Origin: Pseudomonas fragi
GTDB taxonomy: Bacteria > Pseudomonadota > Gammaproteobacteria > Pseudomonadales > Pseudomonadaceae
Reading direction: 5' to 3'
Length of the DNA stretch: 64,000 bases
Assembly: GCF_900105835.1 (NCBI RefSeq)
Contig: NZ_LT629783.1
Span: 3,432,501-3,496,500, forward strand
Both the position numbers and the translations under genes were made by a program. Every line of letters starts with the position of its first letter. Positions within the stretch are counted from its first letter, which is position 1. Below are positions 54,147-63,169 of this stretch, piece after piece. Below the pieces are notes generated by a model, which saw only the letters and a program-made list of their open reading frames with translations, was not told where the DNA came from and did not search any database.

Positions 54147-55199
54147 TCAGTTTGCCTTAACAACCGCAGGCGCGGATTGATCCAGGTTAACCCTGAAGCG
54201 CAAAACCCCGATCAACTGGCCATCTTCGGTCAGCACCCGCACTTGCCAGCGCCCCTGGGGGTTGGGCGGGAAATTCTGCTTGTGGGTCCAGGCGCGGTAG
54301 CCTTCCTTGCGCCCGCCGTGAATATCCAGGGCAATACGATCGACTTCCTGGCCGTTGAGTTGCCACACATGGTAGATGCGTTCGTTCAGGCCGCGCGGGG
54401 CATTGATCGAGGTGTAGGCATACAGACCCTGGCTGCGCAGCTCACTGACGCTGATCTGCTTGATGCTTTCACCCGGCGTGCGGTCTTGCAGCTGGGTGGT
54501 AACGGCCACCTCGGTCATCCACAACGTAGCCGGCGGCACCCAGGAGCGCAGCAGCCAGCCGGTGCCGCCCAGCGCCAGCACAATCAGCGGCAACACCAGC
54601 CAGCCACGCCAGGTTTTCAGCGGCAGGCTCACGGCCAGGCTGGGGATGGAGAGCAGCACGGCAGTGCCCAGCGCCAGTTTGTAGCTCTCGGAAGTGGTGA
54701 GGTTGAGGATGATCGGCAAGGCCGTGAGCATCGCTGCAAACAGGGCAAGGGTGTGCAATGCCAGAAACAGCCAGCGTCGCGGGGCCAGCCATCGGTAGTA
54801 CAAGGGGTCAGTGATGGCGATCAGTGCGCACACCCCCAGAAGCCCGGTAAACACCAACTGCCCGCTGTTCCAGGTAGTGGTGATAAAGAAAAACGGCAGG
54901 ACGAAGAAAAAGCTTTCCTGATGGATCATCTGGGTTGCATAGCGCAGCAACGGTTCGGGTATTTCGCGCTTGAACACCCGGCTGAACAATTGGGTAAAGG
55001 TGTTTTCCAGCATCAACCAGACCCAGCTCACCAGCAGGATCACGGCGATCCAGCGGGCCATGCCTTGCTGGCGGTCGACCAGGATAAAACTGCCCACGCC
55101 GGAGCAAAAACCAAACGCCGCAATCAGCCCTGGATAGCGCTTCATCAACTCAAGGACGCGCTGTACGTAGTGGTTCCAGTCTGGCATTTGGCGGTTCAC
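54147..55199 (-). CDS. DUF5924/DUF2914 membrane protein
   Basis: The 350-residue protein has about seven N-terminal membrane helices (residues 20-225, DUF5924-like) and a C-terminal extracytoplasmic DUF2914 domain (HVWQLNGQEVDRIALDIHGGRKEGYRAWTHKQNFPPNPQGRWQVRV). The function is unknown; DUF2914 domains often bind sugars or envelope components. The start is uncertain: GTG 55199, or ATG 55187, neither with a strong ribosome binding site. Confidence 0.75.
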   Translation of the reverse strand: MNRQMPDWNHYVQRVLELMKRYPGLIAAFGFCSGVGSFILVDRQQGMARWIAVILLVSWVWLMLENTFTQLFSRVFKREIPEPLLRYATQMIHQESFFFVLPFFFITTTWNSGQLVFTGLLGVCALIAITDPLYYRWLAPRRWLFLALHTLALFAAMLTALPIILNLTTSESYKLALGTAVLLSIPSLAVSLPLKTWRGWLVLPLIVLALGGTGWLLRSWVPPATLWMTEVAVTTQLQDRTPGESIKQISVSELRSQGLYAYTSINAPRGLNERIYHVWQLNGQEVDRIALDIHGGRKEGYRAWTHKQNFPPNPQGRWQVRVLTEDGQLIGVLRFRVNLDQSAPAVVKAN

Positions 55200-55293
55200 A
55201 TTCTGTAAAAGGAAAATCCTCGACAGAATAGCGTTTTAGGCGCTCCGCGTCCGGCGCGATTGAAGGGTCGTGGCACCCATCGGCGCCCTGCAA

Positions 55294-55743
55294 TCAATGC
55301 CCGTGGCTTCTGCCCACATGGCTGGGTTCGCCTTCCGGCGTGCTGACCGAGCCGCTGACTTCCAGTTGCTGCAAAATCCCGCAATGCTCGCCGTTCGGTC
55401 CTTCGCCACACTTTTGCCGCAGGTCGAGCAGTTGCGCCTGCAAGGCCAGCAGGCTGTCGACCCGAGCCTTGACGTGGTGGATATGCTCGTCGATCAACGC
55501 ATTCACGCTTTCGCATTGGTCCTGGGGGCTGTCACGCAGGTTGAGCAGGCTGCGGATTTCTTCCAGGGTCATATCCAGGCTGCGGCAATTGCGGATAAAC
55601 GTCAGCCGCTCGACGTGGGCCTGGGTGTACAAACGGTAATTGCCTTCGCTGCGCGCAGGCTCTGGCAACAGCCCTTCGCGTTCGTAGTAACGGATGGTTT
55701 CGACCTGACAGTCGGTCAATTTCGCCAGCTCGCCAATTTTCAT
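55294..55743 (-). CDS. cadR: Cd/Pb-responsive MerR-type regulator CadR
   Basis: The 149-residue MerR-family protein has its N-terminal HTH (MKIGELAKLTDCQVETIRYYEREGLL), a dimer helix and the metal-site cysteines: C77 in DQCESV, then CGEGPNGEHC near 112-119. The tail is histidine-rich (SHVGRSHGH), the CadR subgroup mark. It activates cadA when Cd, Zn or Pb binds. It is divergent from cadA with a MerR-type operator between. Confidence 0.93.
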   Translation of the reverse strand: MKIGELAKLTDCQVETIRYYEREGLLPEPARSEGNYRLYTQAHVERLTFIRNCRSLDMTLEEIRSLLNLRDSPQDQCESVNALIDEHIHHVKARVDSLLALQAQLLDLRQKCGEGPNGEHCGILQQLEVSGSVSTPEGEPSHVGRSHGH

Positions 55744-55766
55744 CACGCCGATCTCCAAAAGGATGC

Positions 55767-55797
55767 TTGACCCTATAGTGGCTACAGGGTCTTTACT
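55767..55797 (+). promoter_or_regulatory. cadA promoter with MerR-type dyad operator
   Basis: TTGACC (55767-55772) and TTTACT (55792-55797) are 19 bp apart, the long spacer typical of MerR-activated promoters. The 21-bp dyad ACCCTATAG...CTACAGGGT (55770-55790) fills the spacer. Confidence 0.85.
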
Positions 55798-55829
55798 TGG
55801 CAACAGGCACCTTTTCCGGACGCAACCCG

Positions 55830-58070
55830 ATGAGCGATTCCATTCACACACCGCACAAGCACGACCACGATCATGGCGACAAGCATGACCACGCCAGCCA
55901 TGCCCATAGCTGCTGCTCGGCCCCTGCCGGCCCCAGCGTGATCAAGCTCGATACTGCCGTGACTGCGGGGGCTCGCCTGAGCAGCTTTCGCATCGAAGCG
56001 ATGGACTGCCCCACCGAGCAGACCCTGATCCAGAACAAGCTGGGCAAGCTGGCCGGTGTGCAGCAGCTGGAATTCAACCTGATCAACCGGGTGTTGGGCG
56101 TGACCCATGACCTGCCGTCCGTCGAGCCGATTGTCGACGCGATCAAATCCCTTGGTATGCAGGCCGACCCCATTGATGCCGGGGCCGACGCGACACCGCC
56201 TGCGCCACCAGCGAAAAAGCACTGGTGGCCGCTGGCCGTGGCCGGTGTTGGCGCACTGGCAGCGGAAGTGCTGCATTTCACCGACGCGGCGCCCACCTGG
56301 GTGATTGCGCTGGTGGCGTTGGCGTCGATCCTCAGCGGCGGCCTGACCACCTATAAAAAGGGCTGGATTGCCCTGAAAAACCGCAACCTGAACATCAACG
56401 CCCTGATGAGCATTGCCGTGACCGGCGCCGTGCTGATCGGCCAATGGCCGGAAGCGGCGATGGTGATGTTCCTGTTTACCGTGGCCGAGCTGATCGAAGC
56501 CAAGTCCCTCGACCGTGCGCGCAACGCTATCAGCGGTCTGATGCAAATGGCGCCGGACAAGGCCACCGTGCAGCAGGCGGATGGCAGCTGGCAGGAGCGT
56601 GAAGTCAAGGATATCGCCCTGGGCAGTCTGGTCAGGGTACGGCCCGGCGAGCGTATTGGCCTGGATGGCGAAGTGGTAGCGGGTAACTCCACAGTCGATC
56701 AGGCACCAATCACCGGTGAAAGCCTGCCCATCGAGAAAGCGCTGGGCGATAAAGTCTTCGCGGGCACCATCAACCAGTCCGGTGCTCTGGAGTACCGGGT
56801 GACGGCAGCGGCCAACAACTCGACCCTGGCGCGGATCATTCACGCCGTGGAGCAAGCCCAGGGCGCACGGGCGCCGACCCAGCGGTTTGTTGACAGCTTC
56901 GCGAAAATCTACACCCCGCTGGTGTTCGCCTTTGCCCTGGCGGTGGCGGTGATTCCGCCGTTGTTCATGGGTGGCGTGTGGTTTGACTGGATCTACCGCG
57001 CCCTGGTGCTGCTGGTGGTGGCGTGCCCGTGCGCGCTGGTGATATCGACGCCGGTCACCATCGTCAGCGGCCTGGCCGCGGCGGCGCGCAAGGGCATCCT
57101 GGTCAAGGGCGGGGTGTACCTTGAAAGCGGCCACAAGCTCGACTTTCTGGCCCTGGACAAGACCGGCACCATTACCCACGGCAAACCGGTGCAAACCGAC
57201 TATCTGCCGCTTGATCCGCTGGTCACGGACAGTGCGGTGCTGCTGGCTGCGAGCCTGGCTTCGCGTTCCGATCACCCGGTGTCGCTGGCGGTGGCCAATG
57301 CGGCTGTGGATAAACACCTGACCCTGAGTGCTGTGGATAACTTCGCTGCATTGGCAGGGCGCGGTGTGCGCGGCGAAATCGACGGCAAGCTGTATCACCT
57401 GGGCAATCACCGGTTGGTTGAGGAGCTGGGCCTGTGCTCCCCGGCGCTGGAAGAAAAGTTGTTTGCGCTGGAAGAGCAGGGCAAGACCGTCATCCTGCTG
57501 TGTGACACCTCAGGTCCGCTGGCGCTGTTCGCTGTAGCGGATACCGTCAAGCAATCCAGCCGCGAAGCGATCCGCGAACTGCATGAACTGGGTATCAAGA
57601 CCCTGATGCTGACTGGCGATAATCCGCACACCGCCAACGCCATTGCCGCCCAGGTCGGTATCGACGAAGCGCAGGGCAACTTGCTGCCCGAAGACAAGCT
57701 CAAGGCGATTGAAGCCCTGTACGCCCAGGGCCATCACGTTGGCATGGTGGGCGATGGCATTAACGACGCCCCGGCCCTGGCCCGTGCCGAGATCGGTTTT
57801 GCGATGGCTGCGGCGGGCACGGATACCGCGATCGAGACTGCCGATGTCGCCCTGATGGACGACGATCTTCGCAAGATCCCGGCATTTATTCGCCTGTCAC
57901 GCCAGACCTCGAGCATCCTCAAGCAGAACATTGCGTTGGCATTGGTCATCAAAGCGATCTTTCTTGCGGTAACCTTCCTCGGGTTGGCCACCATGTGGAT
58001 GGCCGTGTTTGCCGACATGGGCGTCAGCCTGTTGGTGGTGTTCAACGGTTTGCGCTTGCTGCGCAAATAG
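55830..58070 (+). CDS. cadA: Heavy-metal translocating P-type ATPase (CadA/ZntA)
   Basis: The 746-residue P1B-type ATPase has a histidine-rich N-terminus (HTPHKHDHDHGDKHDHASHAHSCC), one HMA domain with a MDCPTEQ motif, the CPC ion-binding motif (VVACPCALVIST), phosphorylation site DKTGTIT, TGES, HP locus (SDHPVSLA) and hinge GDGINDAPAL. The C-terminal MGVSLLVVFNGLRLL matches Zn/Cd/Pb exporters. It pumps these ions out of the cytosol and is controlled by the divergent CadR. Confidence 0.95.
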   Translation: MSDSIHTPHKHDHDHGDKHDHASHAHSCCSAPAGPSVIKLDTAVTAGARLSSFRIEAMDCPTEQTLIQNKLGKLAGVQQLEFNLINRVLGVTHDLPSVEPIVDAIKSLGMQADPIDAGADATPPAPPAKKHWWPLAVAGVGALAAEVLHFTDAAPTWVIALVALASILSGGLTTYKKGWIALKNRNLNINALMSIAVTGAVLIGQWPEAAMVMFLFTVAELIEAKSLDRARNAISGLMQMAPDKATVQQADGSWQEREVKDIALGSLVRVRPGERIGLDGEVVAGNSTVDQAPITGESLPIEKALGDKVFAGTINQSGALEYRVTAAANNSTLARIIHAVEQAQGARAPTQRFVDSFAKIYTPLVFAFALAVAVIPPLFMGGVWFDWIYRALVLLVVACPCALVISTPVTIVSGLAAAARKGILVKGGVYLESGHKLDFLALDKTGTITHGKPVQTDYLPLDPLVTDSAVLLAASLASRSDHPVSLAVANAAVDKHLTLSAVDNFAALAGRGVRGEIDGKLYHLGNHRLVEELGLCSPALEEKLFALEEQGKTVILLCDTSGPLALFAVADTVKQSSREAIRELHELGIKTLMLTGDNPHTANAIAAQVGIDEAQGNLLPEDKLKAIEALYAQGHHVGMVGDGINDAPALARAEIGFAMAAAGTDTAIETADVALMDDDLRKIPAFIRLSRQTSSILKQNIALALVIKAIFLAVTFLGLATMWMAVFADMGVSLLVVFNGLRLLRK

Positions 58071-58086
58071 AACAAGAGAGGTCGCT

Positions 58087-59139
58087 GTGCTGAGTGCCGA
58101 GCTGAAAGCGTTTTACCGGGTGGCCCAACTGGGCAGTATTACGCAGGCCGCAAAAAAGCTCGGGCTGAGCCAGCCGACCGTGACCACGCAGATCCGCAAC
58201 CTCGAAAGCCACTACGCCGTGGAGCTGTTCTACCGCGGCGGCCGGCGTCTGACCCTCAGCGACGAAGGCGTGCGCCTGCTGCCGATGGTCAAGGCGTTGC
58301 TGCAACAAGAAGCCGACATTGAGTTCTTTTTGCGCAACAGTGGCCAGGGCAGCGGTACGTTGCGCATTGCCGCGACTGCGCCGTATTACATCCTCGATCT
58401 GGTCAAGGCCTTTCGCGAACGCTTGCCGCAGATCGAAGTGGCGGTGGATATCGGCAACTCCCAGCAGGTGCTCGAAGCGCTGGACGAATACCGGGTCGAT
58501 ATCGCCGCGTCGTCGCAACTGGTGGAAGACCCCCGTCTGATCCGCCGCATCCTGGGCGCCGACCCGCTGGTGCTGGCGGTGCACCGCAACCACCCGCTGG
58601 CCAAGCTTGAGCATGTACCGCTCAGTGCGCTGACCGGGCACTGCCTGTTGATGCGCGAACAGGGTTCGACCACGCGCCAGTTGACCGAAGACCTGCTGGC
58701 CAATGCCGGGGTGAGTTTTGGTCCGCTGCTGGAAATTGGCAGCCGGGAGTCGATCCGCGAAGCGGTGCTGCGCAATATCGGCATCAGCATCATTGCCCGC
58801 CAGGAAGTGCCCCATGACCCGCAGTTACGGGTGCTGACGCTGGAGAATGCGCCGGTTATCCATGAGTATCTGTACTGCCTCAAGGAACGCAAAAGCGCGC
58901 GTTTGCCAGCGGCTTTTCTGGGGCTGGCGCAGGAAATGGCCCGGCCTAGTTACAACCATTGTGGGAGCGGGCTTGCTCGCGATGCAGGCGATGCGGTCTG
59001 TCAGGCAAAACGCGGTAAGGCCATCGCGAGCAAGCCCGCTCCCACAATGACTTTGCTCGCATACCCAAATCCACCAATACCACTATCGCCAGCTTTGGCC
59101 TTGTTGCCACATCTTGTACGCATTGCGTCTCTAGGATGA
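58087..59139 (+). CDS. LysR-type regulator with REPIN-derived C-terminal extension
   Basis: The 350-residue protein has an LTTR helix-turn-helix (residues 1-60: FYRVAQLGSITQAAKKLGLSQPTVTTQIRNLE) and an effector domain to about 285. Its last ~60 residues read into a REPIN (58960-59046): CGSGLARDAGDAV...IASKPAPT, then proline/leucine-rich intergenic sequence, stopping 27 nt before the next gene. Normal LTTRs are about 290-310 residues. The start is GTG 58087 behind AGAGAGG, 16 nt after cadA. In other Pseudomonas a similar regulator precedes 2-aminoethylphosphonate transport genes, so it probably controls the cluster downstream. Confidence 0.85.
   Translation: MLSAELKAFYRVAQLGSITQAAKKLGLSQPTVTTQIRNLESHYAVELFYRGGRRLTLSDEGVRLLPMVKALLQQEADIEFFLRNSGQGSGTLRIAATAPYYILDLVKAFRERLPQIEVAVDIGNSQQVLEALDEYRVDIAASSQLVEDPRLIRRILGADPLVLAVHRNHPLAKLEHVPLSALTGHCLLMREQGSTTRQLTEDLLANAGVSFGPLLEIGSRESIREAVLRNIGISIIARQEVPHDPQLRVLTLENAPVIHEYLYCLKERKSARLPAAFLGLAQEMARPSYNHCGSGLARDAGDAVCQAKRGKAIASKPAPTMTLLAYPNPPIPLSPALALLPHLVRIASLG
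58960..59046. repeat. REPIN-like inverted doublet 10, inside a coding region
   Basis: TTGCTCGCGA-type inverted arms lying within the 3' part of the LysR reading frame, which stays open through both arms. Confidence 0.9.
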
Positions 59140-59166
59140 CCCCCATCTGCTTGATGAGGTGCATCC

Positions 59167-60243
59167 ATGAACAGCTCGAACGCAACCGCTTTGACCCAAC
59201 CCGGCGTGCCGATGAAGGTGCGCAATGTGAGCAAGCGCTTTGGCGCCTTTACCGCGCTGGACAACGTCTCGCTGGAGGTGGCCGCAGGCGAGCTGGTGTG
59301 CCTGCTCGGGCCGTCAGGCTGCGGCAAGACCACGCTGTTGCGCTGCATCGCCGGGCTTGAGCGCCAGGACAACGGCGCGCTGTACCTGGGTGATCGCGAT
59401 GTCTCCGAGCTGGCCCCGCAAGCCCGTGACTACGGGATTCTGTTTCAGTCCTACGCCCTTTTCCCCAATCTGACTGTTGAAGCCAATATCGCCTACGGTC
59501 TGGCGGGCAGCAATCGTGATGTGGTGCGCAAGCGCGTCGGCGACATGCTGGAACTGGTGGGCCTGACTGGCAGCGAAAAGAAATTCCCGGGCCAGCTTTC
59601 CGGTGGCCAGCAGCAGCGGGTCGCCCTGGCCCGTGCCCTGGCGCCGTCGCCTTCGCTGCTGTTGCTTGATGAGCCGATGTCAGCCCTGGATGCCCGCGTG
59701 CGTGAGCATCTGTGTACCGAACTGCGCCAGTTGCAGCGCAGCCTGGGCATCACCACGCTGATGGTCACCCACAACCAGGACGAAGCCATGTTGATGGCCG
59801 ACCGCATTGCGGTGATGAACAACGGCAAGGTCGAGCAGTACGCCACACCGCAGGAAATCTACGACAAGCCGGCCACGCCGTTCGTTGCCGAGTTTGTGGG
59901 GCAGGGCAACTGGCTGCCGTTTATGCGCAACAGCGCCACCCATGCCCAGGTCGGTGGCATGAACATGCGCCTGGCGGATGACGCTGGCCGCGCTGCCTCA
60001 GGCCGTTTGTTCTGCCGCCCCGAAGCCATCAGCGTCAACCCGGTGTTGCATCAGGAAAACCTGTTCCCGGCACGGGTGCGCGAAATCACTTTTTTGGGCA
60101 ATCGCTGCCGCATGAGTTTTGAACTCAACCACCTGCCGGGCCATGCCCTGACGGCTGAAGTGGGCAGCCAGGACTTGCCGCGGCTCGGCACGCCGGACAT
60201 TGTTGTCGCCCTGCCGCCCGCTAGCCTGCAGGTGTTTGCCTAA
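59167..60243 (+). CDS. ABC transporter ATP-binding protein, putative 2-aminoethylphosphonate type (PhnT-like)
   Basis: The 358-residue ATPase has Walker [10 protein letters not shown] (about 49-57), Q-loop LFQSYALFP, signature LSGGQQQRVALARAL, Walker B LLLLDEPMSALD, H-loop VTHNQDEAM and a C-terminal TOBE domain. It is closest in style to the AEP/iron/polyamine group. ATG 59167 has GAGGTG upstream. It leads a permease, a binding protein and an FAD oxidoreductase, which points to a phosphonate uptake operon. Confidence 0.88.
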   Translation: MNSSNATALTQPGVPMKVRNVSKRFGAFTALDNVSLEVAAGELVCLLGPSGCGKTTLLRCIAGLERQDNGALYLGDRDVSELAPQARDYGILFQSYALFPNLTVEANIAYGLAGSNRDVVRKRVGDMLELVGLTGSEKKFPGQLSGGQQQRVALARALAPSPSLLLLDEPMSALDARVREHLCTELRQLQRSLGITTLMVTHNQDEAMLMADRIAVMNNGKVEQYATPQEIYDKPATPFVAEFVGQGNWLPFMRNSATHAQVGGMNMRLADDAGRAASGRLFCRPEAISVNPVLHQENLFPARVREITFLGNRCRMSFELNHLPGHALTAEVGSQDLPRLGTPDIVVALPPASLQVFA

Positions 60244-60244
60244 G

Positions 60245-61969
60245 ATGGCCGCTGAAATGGCCCTGCCACTGCCCGGCAAAATCCCCCGCCAAGCCAGCCG
60301 CGCGGAACTCGGTGACCGCATCTTCGTGGTCGGCGGTAAACTGCTGTTATTGCTGTTGTTGAGCGTGGCGGTATTGATGCCGCTGCTGGCGATCTTCTGG
60401 CGCGGGTTCAGTGCCGAAGACGGCCAGGGCGGCGGTTGGGTCGCGGCGCGTGAGCTGGTCACCAGCGCCAACTTTCACTGGCTGCTCGGTAACAGCCTTA
60501 AGGTTTCCCTCAGCGTGGCGGCCATTGTCGTACCGCTGGCCTATCTGTTTGCCTACGCCCTGCAGCGCACTCTGATCCCCGGCAAACGCATCTGGCGCGG
60601 GCTGTCGCTGTTGCCACTGATGGCACCTTCCATGCTGCCGGGTATCGCGCTTGTGTACCTGTTCGGCAATCAGGGCATGCTGCGCGGGCTGATTTCCGAC
60701 AATATCTACGGCTTTTGGGGAATCGTGCTCGGCGAAGCGATCTATACCTTCCCGCACGCGCTGATGATTTTGCTCTCGGCATTGTCCCTGGCTGATGCGC
60801 GCTTGTTTGACGCCGCATCGAGCATGGGCGCCGGGCCTTTCAAGGCCTTTCGCAGCATCACCTGGCCGGGCACCAAACAGGCCGTGTTTGCAGCGTTTTG
60901 TCTGGTTTTCACCCTGACCATCACCGACTTCGGCGTACCGGTTGTGGTGGGCGGCGACTATCAGGTGCTGGCGCTGGAAGCCTACAAGGCGGTGGTTGGC
61001 CAGCAACAATTCGGTCGCGGAGCCTTGATCGGCATGGTCTTGCTGCTGCCTGCGCTGTTCAGTTTTGGCGTCGATGCCTGGTTGCGCCGTCAGCATGGTG
61101 ATTCGATGAGCGGCCGCGCCCAGGTGTTCAAGCCGGTGCCGTCGAAAGTCCGTGACCGCTGCTATCTGGCCATTGTGTTGTTGATCTGCGCCACGTTGTT
61201 GCTGGTGTTCGGCATGGCGGTGTACTCGTCGCTGGTCAAATTCTGGCCGTACAACCTGTCGCTGTCGCTCAACCACTACCAGTTCAACGACACCGCTGGC
61301 GGTGGCTGGCTGGCGTATCGCAACAGCGTGACGATGGCCCTGTGTACGGCGGTGATTGGCAGTGCGGTGATCTTCACCGGCGCCTATCTGATGGAAAAAA
61401 CCCGCAGCCAGAAAGGCCTCAACCTGGCCCTGCGCATGCTCAGCTTTGTGCCGATGGCCGTGCCGGGCCTGGTGTTGGGCCTGGGCTATGTGTTCTTTTT
61501 CAACCTGCCGGGCAACCCGCTGCATGTGCTCTACGGCACCATGACCCTGCTGGTGGCCTGCACCATTGCGCATTATTTGACCACCGCACAAATGACCGCC
61601 ACCACGGCCCTGCGCCAGCTCGACGGCGAATTCGAAGCCGCCGCGCTGTCGCTCAAGGCGCCGCTGTATCGCCATTACTGGCGCGTCACCGTGCCGATTT
61701 GCCTGCCGGCGCTGCTGGACATCATGCGCTACCTGTTTGTCTCGGCGATGACCACGGTGTCTGCGGCGATCTTTCTCTACAGCCCCGACACCATCCTTGC
61801 GGCGGTGGCGGTGCTGAACATGGACGACGCCGGCAACGTTGGCGGCGCGGCGGCCATGTCGACCCTGATCCTGTTCACTTCGGCGGGTGTGTCCCTGCTC
61901 CTGGCCCGGGCTTCGCGCGGCTTGCTGCGCCGTTCCCAGGCCTGGCGCCAGGGCGCGCCGGCGCAATAA
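60245..61969 (+). CDS. ABC transporter permease, fused two-domain (putative 2-aminoethylphosphonate, PhnU-like)
   Basis: The 574-residue permease contains two BPD-type membrane modules of about six helices each, with two EAA loops (AASSMGAGPFKAFRSITWPG and AALSLKAPLYRHYWRVTVPI). The duplicated architecture is that of FbpB/PhnU-type permeases. ATG 60245 follows the ATPase stop by 1 nt. The binding protein follows after 38 nt. Confidence 0.88.
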   Translation: MAAEMALPLPGKIPRQASRAELGDRIFVVGGKLLLLLLLSVAVLMPLLAIFWRGFSAEDGQGGGWVAARELVTSANFHWLLGNSLKVSLSVAAIVVPLAYLFAYALQRTLIPGKRIWRGLSLLPLMAPSMLPGIALVYLFGNQGMLRGLISDNIYGFWGIVLGEAIYTFPHALMILLSALSLADARLFDAASSMGAGPFKAFRSITWPGTKQAVFAAFCLVFTLTITDFGVPVVVGGDYQVLALEAYKAVVGQQQFGRGALIGMVLLLPALFSFGVDAWLRRQHGDSMSGRAQVFKPVPSKVRDRCYLAIVLLICATLLLVFGMAVYSSLVKFWPYNLSLSLNHYQFNDTAGGGWLAYRNSVTMALCTAVIGSAVIFTGAYLMEKTRSQKGLNLALRMLSFVPMAVPGLVLGLGYVFFFNLPGNPLHVLYGTMTLLVACTIAHYLTTAQMTATTALRQLDGEFEAAALSLKAPLYRHYWRVTVPICLPALLDIMRYLFVSAMTTVSAAIFLYSPDTILAAVAVLNMDDAGNVGGAAAMSTLILFTSAGVSLLLARASRGLLRRSQAWRQGAPAQ

Positions 61970-62007
61970 CAATAACCCTGCCCCCTACACCCAAAAGGAA
62001 CCGCACC

Positions 62008-63030
62008 ATGTTCAAGCCTCTTGCTCTTGCCGCTGCAGTCCTCAGCGCTTTTAGCCTTAACGCGTTCGCTGCCAAAACCGAACTGACCGTGTACACGGCC
62101 CTGGAAGCCGAACAGCTCAAGACCTATAAGCAGGCCTTTGAAAAGGCCAACCCGGACGTCGAGATCAAGTGGGTGCGCGATTCCACGGGCATCATCACCG
62201 CCAAGCTGCTGGCCGAAAAAGCCCGCCCGCAAGCGGATGCGGTGTGGGGCCTGGCCGCCTCCAGCCTGGCGATTCTGGACCAGCAGGGCATGCTGCAAAG
62301 CTACGCGCCCAAGGACCTGGCCAAGATTGGCGGCAACTACCGTGATGCGGCCAACCCGCCGGCCTGGGTAGGCATGGACGTGTGGGCCGCGACCATTTGC
62401 TTCAACACCATCGAGGCCGAAAAACAGGGCCTGAGCAAGCCGGTGAGCTGGCAAGACCTGACCAAGCCTGAATACAAGGGCAAGATCGTGATGCCCAACC
62501 CGGCCTCGTCCGGAACCGGCTTTCTGGATGTGAGTGCCTGGTTGCAAACCTTCGGTGAGAAACAGGGCTGGCAGTTTATGGATGACTTGCACCAGAACAT
62601 CGGCCAGTACGTTCATTCGGGTTCCAAGCCTTGCAAACTGGCGGCGGCGGGCGAGTTCCCGATCGGTATCTCGTTTGAATACCCGGCCGTGCAGCTCAAG
62701 CGTCAGGGGGCGCCGCTGGATATCGTGTTGCCGAAGGAAGGCCTGGGCTGGGAAATCGAAGCCACTGCCGTGATCAAGGGCACGCCCCACGAAGAGGCAG
62801 CCAAAAAGCTGGCTGACTTCTCCGCAAGCCCGGCGGCTATGGAGCTTTATAAAGAAAACTTCGCGGTGTTGGCCCAGCCCGGTATCGCCAAGCCACAGAC
62901 CGAACTGCCAGCCGACTACGAGCAGCGCCTGATCAAGAACGACTTCGCCTGGGCCTCGCAGAACCGCGACAGCATCCTGGCCGAATGGCGCAAGCGCTAT
63001 GACGGCAAGTCCGAGAAAGTGGCGCAGTAG
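62008..63030 (+). CDS. ABC transporter substrate-binding protein (putative 2-aminoethylphosphonate, PhnS-like)
   Basis: The 340-residue periplasmic protein has a signal peptide (about 1-22, ending AFA) and a family 1/Fbp-type fold (TELTVYTALEAEQLKTYKQAFEK, VVWGLAAS-like segment, VMPNPASSGTGF, GISFEYPAVQLKRQGAPLDIV). The A-S-S-G-T-G loop suits an anionic head group such as a phosphonate. ATG 62008 follows AAAAGGAA. A REPIN separates it from the oxidoreductase gene. Confidence 0.88.
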   Translation: MFKPLALAAAVLSAFSLNAFAAKTELTVYTALEAEQLKTYKQAFEKANPDVEIKWVRDSTGIITAKLLAEKARPQADAVWGLAASSLAILDQQGMLQSYAPKDLAKIGGNYRDAANPPAWVGMDVWAATICFNTIEAEKQGLSKPVSWQDLTKPEYKGKIVMPNPASSGTGFLDVSAWLQTFGEKQGWQFMDDLHQNIGQYVHSGSKPCKLAAAGEFPIGISFEYPAVQLKRQGAPLDIVLPKEGLGWEIEATAVIKGTPHEEAAKKLADFSASPAAMELYKENFAVLAQPGIAKPQTELPADYEQRLIKNDFAWASQNRDSILAEWRKRYDGKSEKVAQ

Positions 63031-63050
63031 TTTTGTAGCCACAAAAGACC

Positions 63051-63137
63051 TGTGGGAGCGGGCTTGCCCGCGATTGGATCGCTGCGGTTGGACAGCTGCA
63101 CCGCGGCGTTTGTATCGCGAGCAAGCCCGCTCCCACA
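63051..63137. repeat. REPIN-like inverted doublet 11 (mixed arms)
   Basis: The left arm is the TTGCCCGCGA type and the right arm the TTGCTCGCGA type. It lies in the 139-nt gap between the binding-protein and oxidoreductase genes, inside a probable operon. Confidence 0.9.
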
Positions 63138-63169
63138 AGGGAAGTGAAGTTGCCCTTCAGGACATCGTG

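Noticed and set aside
61342..62007. In-frame extension upstream of the binding-protein start at 62008
   Set aside because: It lies inside the permease gene in another frame; a signal peptide and ribosome site mark 62008 as the start.
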